From assembly GCA_019694955.1 (NCBI GenBank), contig JAIBAX010000006.1:1-64000 (forward strand): a stretch of DNA of 64,000 nucleotides, in the 5' to 3' direction. Shown here piece after piece: positions 25,587-34,758 of this stretch (its first letter is position 1; each line of letters starts with the position of its first letter). The stretch is from Chitinophagales bacterium. GTDB lineage: Bacteria > Bacteroidota > Bacteroidia > Chitinophagales > JADIYW01. The notes beneath the pieces were generated by a model that worked only from the letters and a program-made list of their open reading frames with translations, ran no database searches and had not been told where the DNA came from. The position numbers and the translations under genes were made by a program.

Positions 25587-25993
25587 TGGTGTCTTATTTC
25601 AAATTATCCCCGGTTTAGTGTTAGACTTTGTAGCGAAAGGAAATTATACAAAATAGCTATGAGGCAAGGAATTTTTCTCCCGCAGACATAGTAATAACTA
25701 CGTTGAGGACTGAAAAATGAGTACAGAAATAGATATGAAGTAGAATTTTCTTGCAGTAAATTTCTAATGCTGATTCTGGGATTATATAAAATCCAATCTC
25801 CTTATTCTGATTTCGATACCTTTGTGTTCTTAGTGCCTTCTTTACGAAACTTTGTTACAATAATCATCTATCAATATATGAAAACATCGTATCTCAAAGG
25901 CATTCATACAAGAAGAATTGACGAAGCGATACTTCGGCGCATAATTCCTACAGAACGAAAACCAGAACAGACTGTTTTTTTTTAATCTCTTTA
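25587..25993. other. Intergenic region with a CTTTGTG-family repeat
   Basis: No convincing gene in 407 bases. A frame at 25767-25985 encodes 72 residues but spans repeat DNA and lacks a recognisable product. Bases 25820-25857 (CTTTGTG, CTTAGTGCC, ACTTTGT blocks) match the family at 15473-15510 and 40155-40240. A small hairpin CGAAG/CTTCG lies at about 25923-25937. Confidence 0.45.
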
Positions 25994-27349
25994 TTAGCTA
26001 TCCAACTCATTCTCATGCTTCGCCCAAGTTTTCTTCCAGAAGCCGCCATAGAAAAATGCCAAACTAAATGTAATTGATACTACCCAATAGGTGATTTCTG
26101 CTGTCCATGCCAAAAGAAGGGACGTTTTTAGATAGTATATAAACACAATGATTTGAGTAATATATAACAGAGCGCCTATTATTTCGACAACAAACGAAAA
26201 GGTAGTTTTACCAATACCCATGATGCCGTTCAATAAAATTACGGCTATGCTCATGATCATTAATGCAATAAAAATGACGTAAACAATGGGGCGGGCAATA
26301 TCTATGAGGTGTTGTTGGTCAGTCAGCAGTTGAAATGATAATTTTGGTGCCAATAATAGGGGCAGGGAGAAGAACAATGACAATCCAAAGCTTACTGTAA
26401 CTACCCGCCAGATGGCAGGAAGGATGTCGTGATAATTGCGTTGCCCATAGATATTACTTGCAACGGTATTTGCTGCTGATGCCAATGACCAAGATGGAAT
26501 GCCGATAAATACATAAATCACTTTCAGCATGGAAGATGCCGCCAATGCTTCGGAACCCATTTTTTCTACTGATAAAAAGAAGATAAACCAACTTCCCAAT
26601 CCAAATGCATACTGAAAACATAAAGGAGCGCCCATCACTAGGAGTTCTTTGGTAAGGATTTTGCTAAATATCGGTTTTAGGTATAGGTAATATTCTCTAA
26701 TAAATCCTTTGTAGAACAGATAACCAATCATCACCAATAGCTCGAACGCTTCGGCAATGGCTGTCGCCGTGGCTGTTCCGGCGATACCCATGGGCGAAAA
26801 ACCGAACATCCCTTTCACTAAAATGCAATTCAATAAAAAATTGACAAGCGTCAGTACAATGATGGAAATGGATAAAATAAAAGTACGTCCGATGCCAGAA
26901 TAGAAAGCAATCAAAACGGCATTCATCATGCTGAACAAGAGTCCGTATAATCGGATATTGAAATAGGTATTCGCTTTCTCCAGTGTAAGCGGGTGTTTGA
27001 CGATTAAATCCAACAGATAATCGCTTCCTGCCCATGCTAAAAGGGTCATCAATACCCACATTATGGCCGCAATACCAACCACATGCCAAAAAACATTGCC
27101 AATGCTGCGAATATCATTTTCTCCTGATTTCCTTGCCACCAAAATCTGTCCTCCTTTGGTAAACCCAAAACATATCATCACAATAAGGATATACAACATT
27201 CCACCGAGGTTTACGCCACCCATTTCGGCTTCACCAACATGCCCCATAAAGGACATGTCTATCACCTGGTTGATGCTTTGTGCTACAGAACCCAAAATGA
27301 TGGGCAATGCAATATCAAAAATTTCTTTATATGTGCCTTTTATTTGCAA
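25994..27349 (-). CDS. MATE-family efflux transporter
   Basis: A 451-residue protein with twelve predicted membrane helices. The N-terminal start KGTYKEIFDIALPIILGSVA, then QVIDMSFMGHVGEAEMGGVN, is typical of the multidrug and toxin extrusion family, which exports cationic compounds in exchange for Na+ or H+. A second homologous half begins near residue 235 (FSKILTKELLVMGAPLCFQY). The substrate is not predictable. It is a single gene in its neighbourhood. Confidence 0.92.
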   Translation of the reverse strand: MQIKGTYKEIFDIALPIILGSVAQSINQVIDMSFMGHVGEAEMGGVNLGGMLYILIVMICFGFTKGGQILVARKSGENDIRSIGNVFWHVVGIAAIMWVLMTLLAWAGSDYLLDLIVKHPLTLEKANTYFNIRLYGLLFSMMNAVLIAFYSGIGRTFILSISIIVLTLVNFLLNCILVKGMFGFSPMGIAGTATATAIAEAFELLVMIGYLFYKGFIREYYLYLKPIFSKILTKELLVMGAPLCFQYAFGLGSWFIFFLSVEKMGSEALAASSMLKVIYVFIGIPSWSLASAANTVASNIYGQRNYHDILPAIWRVVTVSFGLSLFFSLPLLLAPKLSFQLLTDQQHLIDIARPIVYVIFIALMIMSIAVILLNGIMGIGKTTFSFVVEIIGALLYITQIIVFIYYLKTSLLLAWTAEITYWVVSITFSLAFFYGGFWKKTWAKHENELDS

Positions 27350-27467
27350 AACATGTCTGTTGTTGGGGCGAAATTACACTTATTTCCAAATACTATGTAG
27401 TTTCTTTCCAGCATGCACGAACACATGCTTACTAAGTCAAAAAACGTGCATTTTCTGGAATGACCAT

Positions 27468-28682
27468 TTAGCGCTTAATTTGTTTTCCAACTCTTTTTTC
27501 TTCTAATGAGTATATTTTTCGACCTAATTTGGCAAAAAATGGCAATCCAATACTATCGTATTCGTATATGCCGTCATTAAAAATTCCGTCACGATTACAA
27601 AGCATATTTACAGAAAGAAAGAAGCCAATTCCTTTCGATTTATTTTCAATATAGGCTATATCGGTTAAAAACCCATAAGCGTCTCCTACTTTGTTATAAA
27701 TCCGAATATCGTCCGGGATGCATTCTTTGCTGTCGCCAAACATAATGAATTTTACGTAGCTATCGTATAAGCTCGTATCTTGGTGATAAAAAGGGTCATT
27801 TTTGGGCAGTGAAGACATGGTACTCTTTAGAAAAGAATAATCTGATTTTGTAAGATTAAACTGTTGTTGTGCTGAAAATAATTCTGGAAACATAATCCGT
27901 TGAAGTAAACCATGCAACATGGGTAACGGAATGAAATTTTTCTCACTAAAATCAAACGGTTGCCGTACCAAACTATCGGAAGCATTATGAAATCCGCTAC
28001 CCAGTGTAGCATTTTTAGCGGAATGCTTAAAAGGGATTAGCGACTTTTGTTCAGTTTGTTGGTAAGTGGCACTACCATTGCAAATAATTCTGACGGGATT
28101 GGTATATCTGTTTTCCTCAAAACTAAAGCCACTAACGCCGACACGATGATTGATGGCAAAATTATCTTTCGGAAACCGCTTTTTTAATTCATTGTTGATA
28201 TATTCTTGTCCCAGAAATTCATATAACCTATTATAAGCATCGTTATCACTCACCAGAAATATCTTTTCGATGTATCTGCCAACGGTGGGTTGCCCAAGAG
28301 CGTGCGTAGTGTCTATAAGTGCTGCGCTTTGTGAAGGTCGGCTGCTATCGCTTAAGAAAATACAATCTTTATTAATTTCCGGATATTGCGACTTTAGTTC
28401 ATTTAATTTCTGTAATGCTAGGATGGTTATCGGTAATTTAACGGTACTGGCAGGGTAAAAATATGCCTGTTCATCTACATGAAATTGGTAAGTAACAAAA
28501 GTGGTATCTTGTAAATTAACAGAAGTATAAATAATCTGAACCTTATAAGAACTATCAGCAGCGATTTTTGCCAGAAATTTATCGTGCCGAATGACATCAT
28601 TCAATGGCGATACCGAACGACAAGAGGATAAATATCCAAATATTATCCATACGATGTAATATTTTATTTTGGAAAAACTCAT
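27468..28682 (-). CDS. Class A beta-lactamase-like serine hydrolase lipoprotein
   Basis: A 404-residue protein. The lipobox LSSC gives Cys21. Motifs of the penicillin-recognising fold are STVK (79-82, nucleophile Ser79 and Lys82), SDN (145-147) and KVG near residue 325 in place of KTG. It is about 100 residues longer than typical class A beta-lactamases and no clear omega-loop ExxLN was found. It may therefore be a carboxypeptidase-like or other serine hydrolase rather than a resistance enzyme. It would be anchored in the periplasm or on the surface. Confidence 0.78.
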   Translation of the reverse strand: MSFSKIKYYIVWIIFGYLSSCRSVSPLNDVIRHDKFLAKIAADSSYKVQIIYTSVNLQDTTFVTYQFHVDEQAYFYPASTVKLPITILALQKLNELKSQYPEINKDCIFLSDSSRPSQSAALIDTTHALGQPTVGRYIEKIFLVSDNDAYNRLYEFLGQEYINNELKKRFPKDNFAINHRVGVSGFSFEENRYTNPVRIICNGSATYQQTEQKSLIPFKHSAKNATLGSGFHNASDSLVRQPFDFSEKNFIPLPMLHGLLQRIMFPELFSAQQQFNLTKSDYSFLKSTMSSLPKNDPFYHQDTSLYDSYVKFIMFGDSKECIPDDIRIYNKVGDAYGFLTDIAYIENKSKGIGFFLSVNMLCNRDGIFNDGIYEYDSIGLPFFAKLGRKIYSLEEKRVGKQIKR

Positions 28683-28795
28683 GGAAAGCTAATGTAATAA
28701 TTTTGTTGGAATATAAACCCATCATCAGCAATACCGTACTATAATACTTAGCAGTATAAAGGTACGATAAGTGAACAAACATTGCTAAACGGCAA

Positions 28796-29140
28796 CTACT
28801 TTAAAAATGCCTCCACCAATTCAGGAGGTCGGGCGATGATGGCCTTTTTTCCTTTAATAATGATGGGGCGCTCGATGAGTATAGGGTTTTCAATGAGTAT
28901 ATCCACCCATTCCGTGTGTGAATAAGTCTTCCCATTATATTTTTCAAGGAAGACTTTTTCTTTTTTGCGAATGATTTCTTCTGGTTCTTTGCCCAATAGC
29001 TTCAGTAAGTTTTCGATGATTTCTTTAGAGAGCGGTTGTTTCAAGTATTCAAAAACCTGAAAAGGTTCTGTTTGTTTTTCCAACAATTCTAAGGCACATC
29101 GACTTTTACCACATCTGTTATTATGAAAAATTGTAATCAT
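28796..29140 (-). CDS. ArsC-family glutaredoxin-dependent reductase-like protein
   Basis: A 114-residue thioredoxin-fold protein. FHNNRCGKSRCALELL carries the catalytic Cys10 of the ArsC/YffB/Spx family. IERPIIIKGKKAIIARPPE supplies the arginines that bind the oxyanion in arsenate reductases. A second Cys at 14 is unusual for ArsC and could pair with Cys10. It starts three bases after the prfB stop in the pyrE operon, with no arsenic genes nearby, so a role other than arsenate reduction is quite possible. Confidence 0.82.
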   Translation of the reverse strand: MITIFHNNRCGKSRCALELLEKQTEPFQVFEYLKQPLSKEIIENLLKLLGKEPEEIIRKKEKVFLEKYNGKTYSHTEWVDILIENPILIERPIIIKGKKAIIARPPELVEAFLK

Positions 29141-29143
29141 TCG

Positions 29144-30224
29144 CTATACTGATTTATGTATTAAATAGGCTTTAATAAAAGGATTCAGGTCGCCGTCTAA
29201 AACTGCATCCGGGTTAGTAGACTTATAGTTGCTGCGCAAATCTTTTACCCATCTATCATCTAAAACATAGCTTCTTATTTGTGAACCCCATTCATTTTTC
29301 ATCTTTTGCGCTTCAATGGCATCACGTGCTTCAAGTTTTTTCTGTAACTCCAACTCATACAACCGTGAGCGCAACATTTTCATGGCAGTTTCTCTATTTT
29401 GTATTTGAGAACGCTCTTGTTGACATTCGCATACTACTCCGGAAGGGATATGGCGCACACGAACAGCAGATTCTGTTCGGTTAACATGCTGACCACCAGC
29501 ACCGGAAGCACGGAAGGTGTCCCATTCCAAATCAGCAGGATTGATAACAATTTCTATTGAGTCATCTACCAATGGATGTACAAAAACAGAACAAAAAGAA
29601 GTCATGCGCTTTCCTTGTGCATTAAAAGGGGATACCCGTACCAATCGATGGACACCGTTTTCACCTTTTAGCATACCATATGCATAATCGCCTTCAATTT
29701 CTAAGGACACAGATTTTATTCCTGCAACATCGCCTTCCTGATAATCCAGTTCCCTTACTTTATACCCGTTTTTCTGTGCCCACATGATATACATTCGCAT
29801 GAGCATGGCACCCCAATCACAACTTTCCGTCCCACCGGCACCGGCATTGATTTCTAAGATGGCATTAAAGGCATCCTCCTCATTGCGGAGTGTGGCCTTA
29901 AACTCTGTTTCCGCTAATTCTGCCATAACGAGCGTGTACTGTTGGTCGACTTCTTCTTCTGTCGCTTCCCCCAACTCCATGAATTCCTTGAGGACTATCA
30001 AGTCGTCAAATTTGGTAGCCACATTTTGGTAAACTTCCACCCAATGCTTATGTTGCTTGATTTCTTTCATCAAGGCTTGTGCTTCTAGTTGGTTGTCCCA
30101 GAAATTGGGTGCAAGTGTACGTGCTTCTTCGTTTTTAATTAATTCTATCCGATGAGCGACGTCAAAGATACCTCCCCAAAGACGTTACCTTGTCTGACAA
30201 GGTTTTAAATTGTTCATTAGTCAT
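29144..30224 (-). CDS. prfB: Peptide chain release factor 2, expressed by programmed +1 frameshift
   Basis: The gene begins at the ATG at 30224, one base after the DUF445 stop. Twenty codons (MTNEQFKTLSDKV then TSLGRYL) end in TGA at 30164-30162. Shifting by one base at CTT-TGA-C continues as DVAHRIELIKNEEARTL into the 309-residue frame from 30073, giving 359 residues. The site has the known recoding elements: GGGGAGG, the codon TAT, then CTT TGA C. Low RF2 makes ribosomes pause at the TGA and shift, so RF2 regulates its own synthesis. The GAGGQHVNRTESAVR region holds the catalytic GGQ motif. RF2 terminates translation at UGA and UAA. Calling only the 309-residue frame would lose 50 residues. 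Confidence 0.95.
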
Positions 30225-30225
30225 G

Positions 30226-30858
30226 TTAAATATTTACGCCTGATAATAACATTTGTATAATTCCTATGAGGAAGCCGAGAACGGCTCCTACGATTTCGAT
30301 AAACTTAAATTCTTTGTTGGTAATCGCTAAAAGCAGGTTTTCTAGCTTTTCATCTGAAAAATTATTGACTTTCTCAAAAACCATTTCTTGAATATCTACT
30401 TTTTCTTCAATCTTGTTGATGTATTTTTCAATAACGCCCGGCAAGGCCATTTCAATTTCTTCCACCGCCATTTGATGGAGGTTTTGAATAAAATTTTCTG
30501 AAATAAATACCTTTGCTATCGTCATACTTTCGACTTTCTCCCGGATAATTCTTTCCACATGCACAGAAATCTCATCTTTGAAATTAGCCATTGACTCCGG
30601 TTCTTGTAGCCTGTTTTTTATGTCATCAAAAGAAATCAAGTCCTTTTGCACAATTTTACCCAGATTGGTGGCGATATTTTTCTTATTCTTAGGAAATACA
30701 CCATGCAGGGTAAATACTTTGAGGTCGATGGGTTTTCTTGGGTGAAACAACATTTTTATTGCTAACCAGTTGGTTATCCATCCAATGAAAGCACCGATGA
30801 TGGGTATCAGCCAAAATTTAATTGTAGCGACGTCTATTGCTAAAAACATAATACTCAT
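30226..30858 (-). CDS. DUF445 family membrane protein
   Basis: A 210-residue protein. A membrane helix lies at about 10-30 (FWLIPIIGAFIGWITNWLAI), followed by the DUF445 signature KMLFHPRKPIDLKVFTLHGV, then FPKNKKNIATNLGKIVQKDL. A long amphipathic region and a second membrane helix at the end (VGAVLGFLIGIIQMLL) complete it. The ATG at 30858 overlaps the pyrE stop as ATGA, which fixes the start. Family function is unknown. It lies between pyrE and prfB in one operon. Confidence 0.85.
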   Translation of the reverse strand: MSIMFLAIDVATIKFWLIPIIGAFIGWITNWLAIKMLFHPRKPIDLKVFTLHGVFPKNKKNIATNLGKIVQKDLISFDDIKNRLQEPESMANFKDEISVHVERIIREKVESMTIAKVFISENFIQNLHQMAVEEIEMALPGVIEKYINKIEEKVDIQEMVFEKVNNFSDEKLENLLLAITNKEFKFIEIVGAVLGFLIGIIQMLLSGVNI

Positions 30859-31493
30859 TTTTGCCAGTCTCCGGGATTTTGACGCCACAAAGTTAAGGTT
30901 TCCAACATATCTTCTCCAATAAATCCTTTTTCTAAGCATACATTAACCAAAACTTCATAAGTGGTCAATGTTTTTAATAGGACATTTGCTTCCAAAAAAC
31001 GGGAAACTGCCTGTGGAAATTCGTAGGTATAGATGGCCACCATTCCACAAATTTGAGCACCTTGCTCACGTAAATCATCCACCGCTTGCAAGCTACTCAT
31101 ACCCGTAGAAATGACGTCTTCCACCACTAAAACTCGGGCATGCTCCGGCAATACACCTTCGATAGTATTCTTCATACCGTGCCCTTTGGGTTTATTGCGG
31201 ACATATACAAACGGCAATTCCAACACATCTGCCAATATAGCACCCCAAGGAATCCCCGCTGTGGCAACACCGGCGATGCAGTTATAGTCTGTAAAATCAG
31301 CTTTAGCAATTTCTAATAAGCCTGTTTTGACATAATTCCGTACGGTAGGGAAGGAAAGAATTTTTCTGTTGTCGCAATATACCGGAGATTTCCAACCGCT
31401 GGCCCAATTAAATGGATTTTGCGGGTTGAGTTGAATTGCTTTAATTTGCAACAAATTTTCTATTAACTGTTTTGAATAACCACTAAATTCCAT
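30855..31493 (-). CDS. pyrE: Orotate phosphoribosyltransferase
   Basis: A 212-residue enzyme of pyrimidine synthesis that joins orotate and PRPP to make OMP. The PRPP-binding motif is VLVVEDVISTGMSSLQAV (about 118-135). Others are FNWASGWKSPVYCDNR (orotate site), AGVATAGIPWGAILAD and VYVRNKPKGHGMKNTIEG with the flexible-loop lysines. Length is normal. It heads the operon pyrE-DUF445-prfB-arsC. Its start codon is two bases from the divergent Nudix start, and its -7 box lies inside the Nudix coding sequence. Confidence 0.95.
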   Translation of the reverse strand: MEFSGYSKQLIENLLQIKAIQLNPQNPFNWASGWKSPVYCDNRKILSFPTVRNYVKTGLLEIAKADFTDYNCIAGVATAGIPWGAILADVLELPFVYVRNKPKGHGMKNTIEGVLPEHARVLVVEDVISTGMSSLQAVDDLREQGAQICGMVAIYTYEFPQAVSRFLEANVLLKTLTTYEVLVNVCLEKGFIGEDMLETLTLWRQNPGDWQK

Positions 31494-31495
31494 AT

Positions 31496-32137
31496 ATGGC
31501 TCAAAAGTATAAATTTTTTATCAATAGTAAGCAGTTGTTCATAGTGGAAAATCCGGCTGTAGTAAGTGAAATTCTATTGCAAGAAGATATTTTCATCATT
31601 AAACCTTATCAAAAGGGGAAATTAGATAACTACCTCGATATCTTAAAAAGCGATCAAAACAATAGTAATTGGGTGATTTTTGGCAGTAATGCCCAAGAAA
31701 TTTATGAAGAAATATGTTCTAAATTTAAAATTATTCGCGCTGCCGGCGGCGTTGTTGAGAATGAATTCGGTGAAATATTATTGATTTTCAGGCGTGGATT
31801 TTGGGATTTGCCGAAAGGAAAAATAGAACAAGGGGAGCAACTGGATGAAGCAGCCATCAGGGAGGTCATGGAAGAAACCGGCATCGACAACATTACACTT
31901 GGCAAACAGCTATCTTTCAATGACTTAACAAATAAATGCACGCTACACACTTATTTTGAAAGAAACACATGGATCTTAAAGGAAAGCTATTGGTTTTATA
32001 TGAAAACAAACAAGCAAACCCTTCTGCCGCAGACTGAGGAAGATATCGAACAGGCTATTTGGGTGCATAAAGAAAAAATCAACGATTATTTTCCAAATAT
32101 GTATGGTTCTATTGTGGATGTTTTACATAATATCTAA
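31496..32137 (+). CDS. Nudix hydrolase
   Basis: A 213-residue protein. Residues 1-85 are an N-terminal domain without a recognisable motif. The Nudix fold follows with RAAGGVVENEFGEILLIFRR and the complete box GKIEQGEQLDEAAIREVMEE then TGI (GX5EX7REUXEEXGU), which binds Mg2+. The family hydrolyses nucleoside diphosphates linked to another group. The substrate cannot be read from sequence. It is divergent from pyrE with only two bases between start codons. Confidence 0.9.
   Translation: MAQKYKFFINSKQLFIVENPAVVSEILLQEDIFIIKPYQKGKLDNYLDILKSDQNNSNWVIFGSNAQEIYEEICSKFKIIRAAGGVVENEFGEILLIFRRGFWDLPKGKIEQGEQLDEAAIREVMEETGIDNITLGKQLSFNDLTNKCTLHTYFERNTWILKESYWFYMKTNKQTLLPQTEEDIEQAIWVHKEKINDYFPNMYGSIVDVLHNI
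31502..31509 (-). promoter_or_regulatory. -7 box of the pyrE operon inside the Nudix gene
   Basis: TACTTTTG on the minus strand lies within codons 3-5 of the Nudix gene and ends eight bases before the pyrE ATG. The leader would be only a few bases long. Confidence 0.45.
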
Positions 32138-32175
32138 ATTCTAAATCATAGTATGTATTGGATATCATAGGTTTG

Positions 32176-32919
32176 CTAACACCAAAACATTTGCGTTTCA
32201 TATAAGAATTCTATAACGCCTTGTCTTTGATATTTATTAAAAAGGATGGTTATTTCTTGCATCAAATGCTCATTATCAGCTCCTTCTTTCGGGCAGTATG
32301 AAGACGATAGCAATCTGCGTTTCAGGCTATTTAAATCTAATATCTGTTTATTTTCAGCAGTTGTTTTAAACATTTTTCGGGGAGAGAAAAATGTTATTAT
32401 ATCTTCTTCAAGGATATTCCTATGGTTAACAAATTTATACGATTCAATACTTTCATATAGAATTCGTTCATAATCCTTTTGAAATGGGCTATTGGTATTT
32501 CTCATATTCCAAACCAATGCTATATGTCCATTAGGTTTTAAAATTCTTTCAAACTCCACCTTACATTTATCTTTGTCAAACCAATGAAATGCTTGTCCGC
32601 AAAAAATAAGGTGCACACTTTTATCAGTGAGATGTGTCTCTTCAGCAGTACCGTCAATACTTATAAAATTTGGATATTTCTGTAACAAACGCTCGGCTGC
32701 GTGACGCATTTCTTTATTAGGTTCGATACCAAAAACTTTTAATTGTCTTTTTAGAAAAGGTATCGAGGATATACCCGTTCCGGATCCTATGTCAGCAACA
32801 ATTGTATGTTTGTCTAATTGAACACCTTTTCCCAATGCTTGAATGATTGTATCAGGATAGTCAGGGCGATACTGTATATAATCTTGCACCCTATCAGAAA
32901 AGCGCTCTGTGTTGCTCAT
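32176..32919 (-). CDS. Class I SAM-dependent methyltransferase
   Basis: A 247-residue enzyme with a Methyltransf_11/25-type fold. Motif I is VADIGSGTGISSIPFLKR (about 38-55), the acidic end of beta 2 is VFGIEPNKEM, and HLIFCGQAFHWFDKDKCKVE with FERILKPNGHIALVWN marks motifs post-I to III. The FHWFD segment is typical of small-molecule methyltransferases related to ubiquinone/trans-aconitate types. The acceptor is unknown. It is convergent with the Nudix gene. Confidence 0.88.
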   Translation of the reverse strand: MSNTERFSDRVQDYIQYRPDYPDTIIQALGKGVQLDKHTIVADIGSGTGISSIPFLKRQLKVFGIEPNKEMRHAAERLLQKYPNFISIDGTAEETHLTDKSVHLIFCGQAFHWFDKDKCKVEFERILKPNGHIALVWNMRNTNSPFQKDYERILYESIESYKFVNHRNILEEDIITFFSPRKMFKTTAENKQILDLNSLKRRLLSSSYCPKEGADNEHLMQEITILFNKYQRQGVIEFLYETQMFWC

Positions 32920-32950
32920 AACAAAATTTGTCTGAATATAGCATTAAATC

Positions 32951-32988
32951 AAAACAAAAGAGGCATTTCACTTTAGAAACGCCTCTTT
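32951..32988 (-). terminator. Terminator of the transhydrogenase operon
   Basis: On the minus strand AGAGGCGTTTC (32986-32976) pairs with GAAATGCCTCT (32969-32959) through ten Watson-Crick pairs and one G-T, followed by TTTTGTTTTG. Confidence 0.75.
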
Positions 32989-33006
32989 AATATATTTTTA
33001 TATTTG

Positions 33007-34422
33007 CTAATTAGCCTTTACTTCTGTCACTAATTGTTGCAGCACACTTTTAGCATCGCCGAATAGCATCCTTGTTTTATTTGAGAAGAACAACTCGTTT
33101 TCAATACCTGCATAACCCTTGTTCATACTTCTTTTGTTGACGATGATATTTTTTGCGCGCTCTACTTCCAAAATCGGCATACCATAGATAGGAGAGGCGG
33201 GGTTGTTTTTTGCAGCCGGATTAACAACGTCGTTTGCTCCTAAAATTAGTACAATATCAGTTGTATCGAACTCATCGTTGGCAGCATCCATTTCGAGTAA
33301 TTTATCATAAGAAACATCAGCTTCTGCCAGCAACACATTCATATGTCCCGGCATACGTCCAGCAACAGGATGAATGGCATATTTTACTTCTACACCTTTT
33401 TCTTCTAATTGTTTTTCCAGTTCATGGCAAGTATGTTGCGCCTGCGCTACGGCTAGACCATAACCGGGAACGATGATTACTTTCTTGGAATAGCTCATAT
33501 TGATAGCTGAATCTGAAACGGTAATTTCTTTGATGGTACCGCCCTCAGCTCCGCCACTGATAGCTGCAGCATTGCCGCCACCAAAAGCACCAAACACCAC
33601 ATTTGCCAATGAACGATTCATGGCATTACACATTAAAATGGTCAATAATGTTCCGGCGGCACCTACGAGAATACCTCCTGTTAACATTACAGAATTATTA
33701 TAAAGAAATCCGCCACATGCGGCAGCAACACCCGTAAAAGAATTCAACAAAGATATCACTACCGGCATATCTGCTCCACCAATGGGCATTACAAATACGA
33801 CACCATACAGTGCAGCACATGCCAAAAGGATATACATGAATGTAGGGGCTTGCGCAGGATCTTGCAATAAAAATACAACCGTAAATGCAAGTAACCCTAA
33901 TAATAAACCTACCGTAATGAATTTTTGTCCCGGAAGGCTTCTATCTTTAATTTTACCGTCCAGCTTGCCATAGGCAATCATACTACCCATAAATGACACA
34001 CTACCGATGAGCATGCCAAGTATAATGGTAATCACTTGCAAATTTAGGAGGCTTTCTCCTGAATGATTGTGCAAATAATGTTGCATTTCTATGATGGATA
34101 TGATAGCTGCGCACGCACCTCCCATACCATTGAACAGCGATACCATCTGCGGCATATCTGTCATTTTTACTTTTTTGGCAGAGAACGTTCCCAAAACGGT
34201 ACCAATGGCAATACCGCCAAAAATCCAAAGGTAATTCTTCAAATGACTACCATCTTCCGTTTGATATAGGAATATGGTGGCAAAAATAGCAATGAACATA
34301 CCCACAGCGGCGACCATATTACCTTTACGTGCACTTTCCGGTTTACTGAGCATCTTTAAACCTATGATAAAGGTTACAGATCCTATCAGGTATGCTATTT
34401 GGAGTAAATGATTTTCTAACAT
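33007..34422 (-). CDS. pntB: NAD(P) transhydrogenase beta subunit
   Basis: A 471-residue subunit. Residues 1-270 hold about nine membrane helices of the proton channel. The C-terminal ~180 residues are the NADP(H)-binding domain dIII, with IIVPGYGLAVAQAQHTCHEL (unusual Rossmann motif GxGxxxA), AIHPVAGRMPGHMNVLLAEA and VLILGANDVVNPAAKNNPAS, then KRSMNKGYAGIENELF. The enzyme couples hydride transfer between NADH and NADP+ to proton movement and supplies NADPH. It is the last gene of the three-gene operon. Confidence 0.96.
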   Translation of the reverse strand: MLENHLLQIAYLIGSVTFIIGLKMLSKPESARKGNMVAAVGMFIAIFATIFLYQTEDGSHLKNYLWIFGGIAIGTVLGTFSAKKVKMTDMPQMVSLFNGMGGACAAIISIIEMQHYLHNHSGESLLNLQVITIILGMLIGSVSFMGSMIAYGKLDGKIKDRSLPGQKFITVGLLLGLLAFTVVFLLQDPAQAPTFMYILLACAALYGVVFVMPIGGADMPVVISLLNSFTGVAAACGGFLYNNSVMLTGGILVGAAGTLLTILMCNAMNRSLANVVFGAFGGGNAAAISGGAEGGTIKEITVSDSAINMSYSKKVIIVPGYGLAVAQAQHTCHELEKQLEEKGVEVKYAIHPVAGRMPGHMNVLLAEADVSYDKLLEMDAANDEFDTTDIVLILGANDVVNPAAKNNPASPIYGMPILEVERAKNIIVNKRSMNKGYAGIENELFFSNKTRMLFGDAKSVLQQLVTEVKAN

Positions 34423-34448
34423 AATCTAACGTATTGATGTTTGATTGA

Positions 34449-34751
34449 TTATTTTTTCTTCTTTTTGAACATTTCCAGCATTCTATCGGTAACAACAAAT
34501 CCACCTACGACATTTAACGTACCTAGAATTACTGCTAAAAATCCAAGAATGATAGCTAATAAGTTATCTGCCTGACCCATAACGATGATGGAACCGATGA
34601 TGACGACACCATGTATGGCATTGGCACCTGACATGAGCGGGGTGTGCAATACGGAAGGCACTTTTTCTATCACTTCAATTCCCAAGAAAATGGAAAGGAT
34701 GACAATATAAACCATGTTCATATTATCTGAAAAAAACTGTAAAATTTCCAT
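34449..34751 (-). CDS. pntAB: NAD(P) transhydrogenase alpha subunit, membrane part
   Basis: A 100-residue protein with three to four membrane helices. It corresponds to the C-terminal membrane domain of E. coli PntA, encoded here as a separate gene. HTPLMSGANAIHGVVIIGSI is the conserved helix pair region. It joins PntB to form the proton path. The split alpha subunit is common outside enterobacteria. It lies 26 bases from pntB and seven from the first alpha gene. Confidence 0.94.
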   Translation of the reverse strand: MEILQFFSDNMNMVYIVILSIFLGIEVIEKVPSVLHTPLMSGANAIHGVVIIGSIIVMGQADNLLAIILGFLAVILGTLNVVGGFVVTDRMLEMFKKKKK

Positions 34752-34758
34752 AGCTATA

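Noticed and set aside
25767-25985. 72-residue plus-strand frame
   Set aside because: It overlaps the CTTTGTG-family repeat and has no recognisable protein features; kept only as a note in the intergenic entry.
27468-28682. Acquired beta-lactamase resistance gene
   Set aside because: The protein is about 100 residues too long, has KVG instead of KTG/KSG and no clear ExxLN, and there are no mobile elements around it.
28796-29140. Arsenic resistance operon
   Set aside because: Only an ArsC-fold protein is present; there is no ArsR, ArsB or Acr3, and it belongs to the pyrE-prfB operon.
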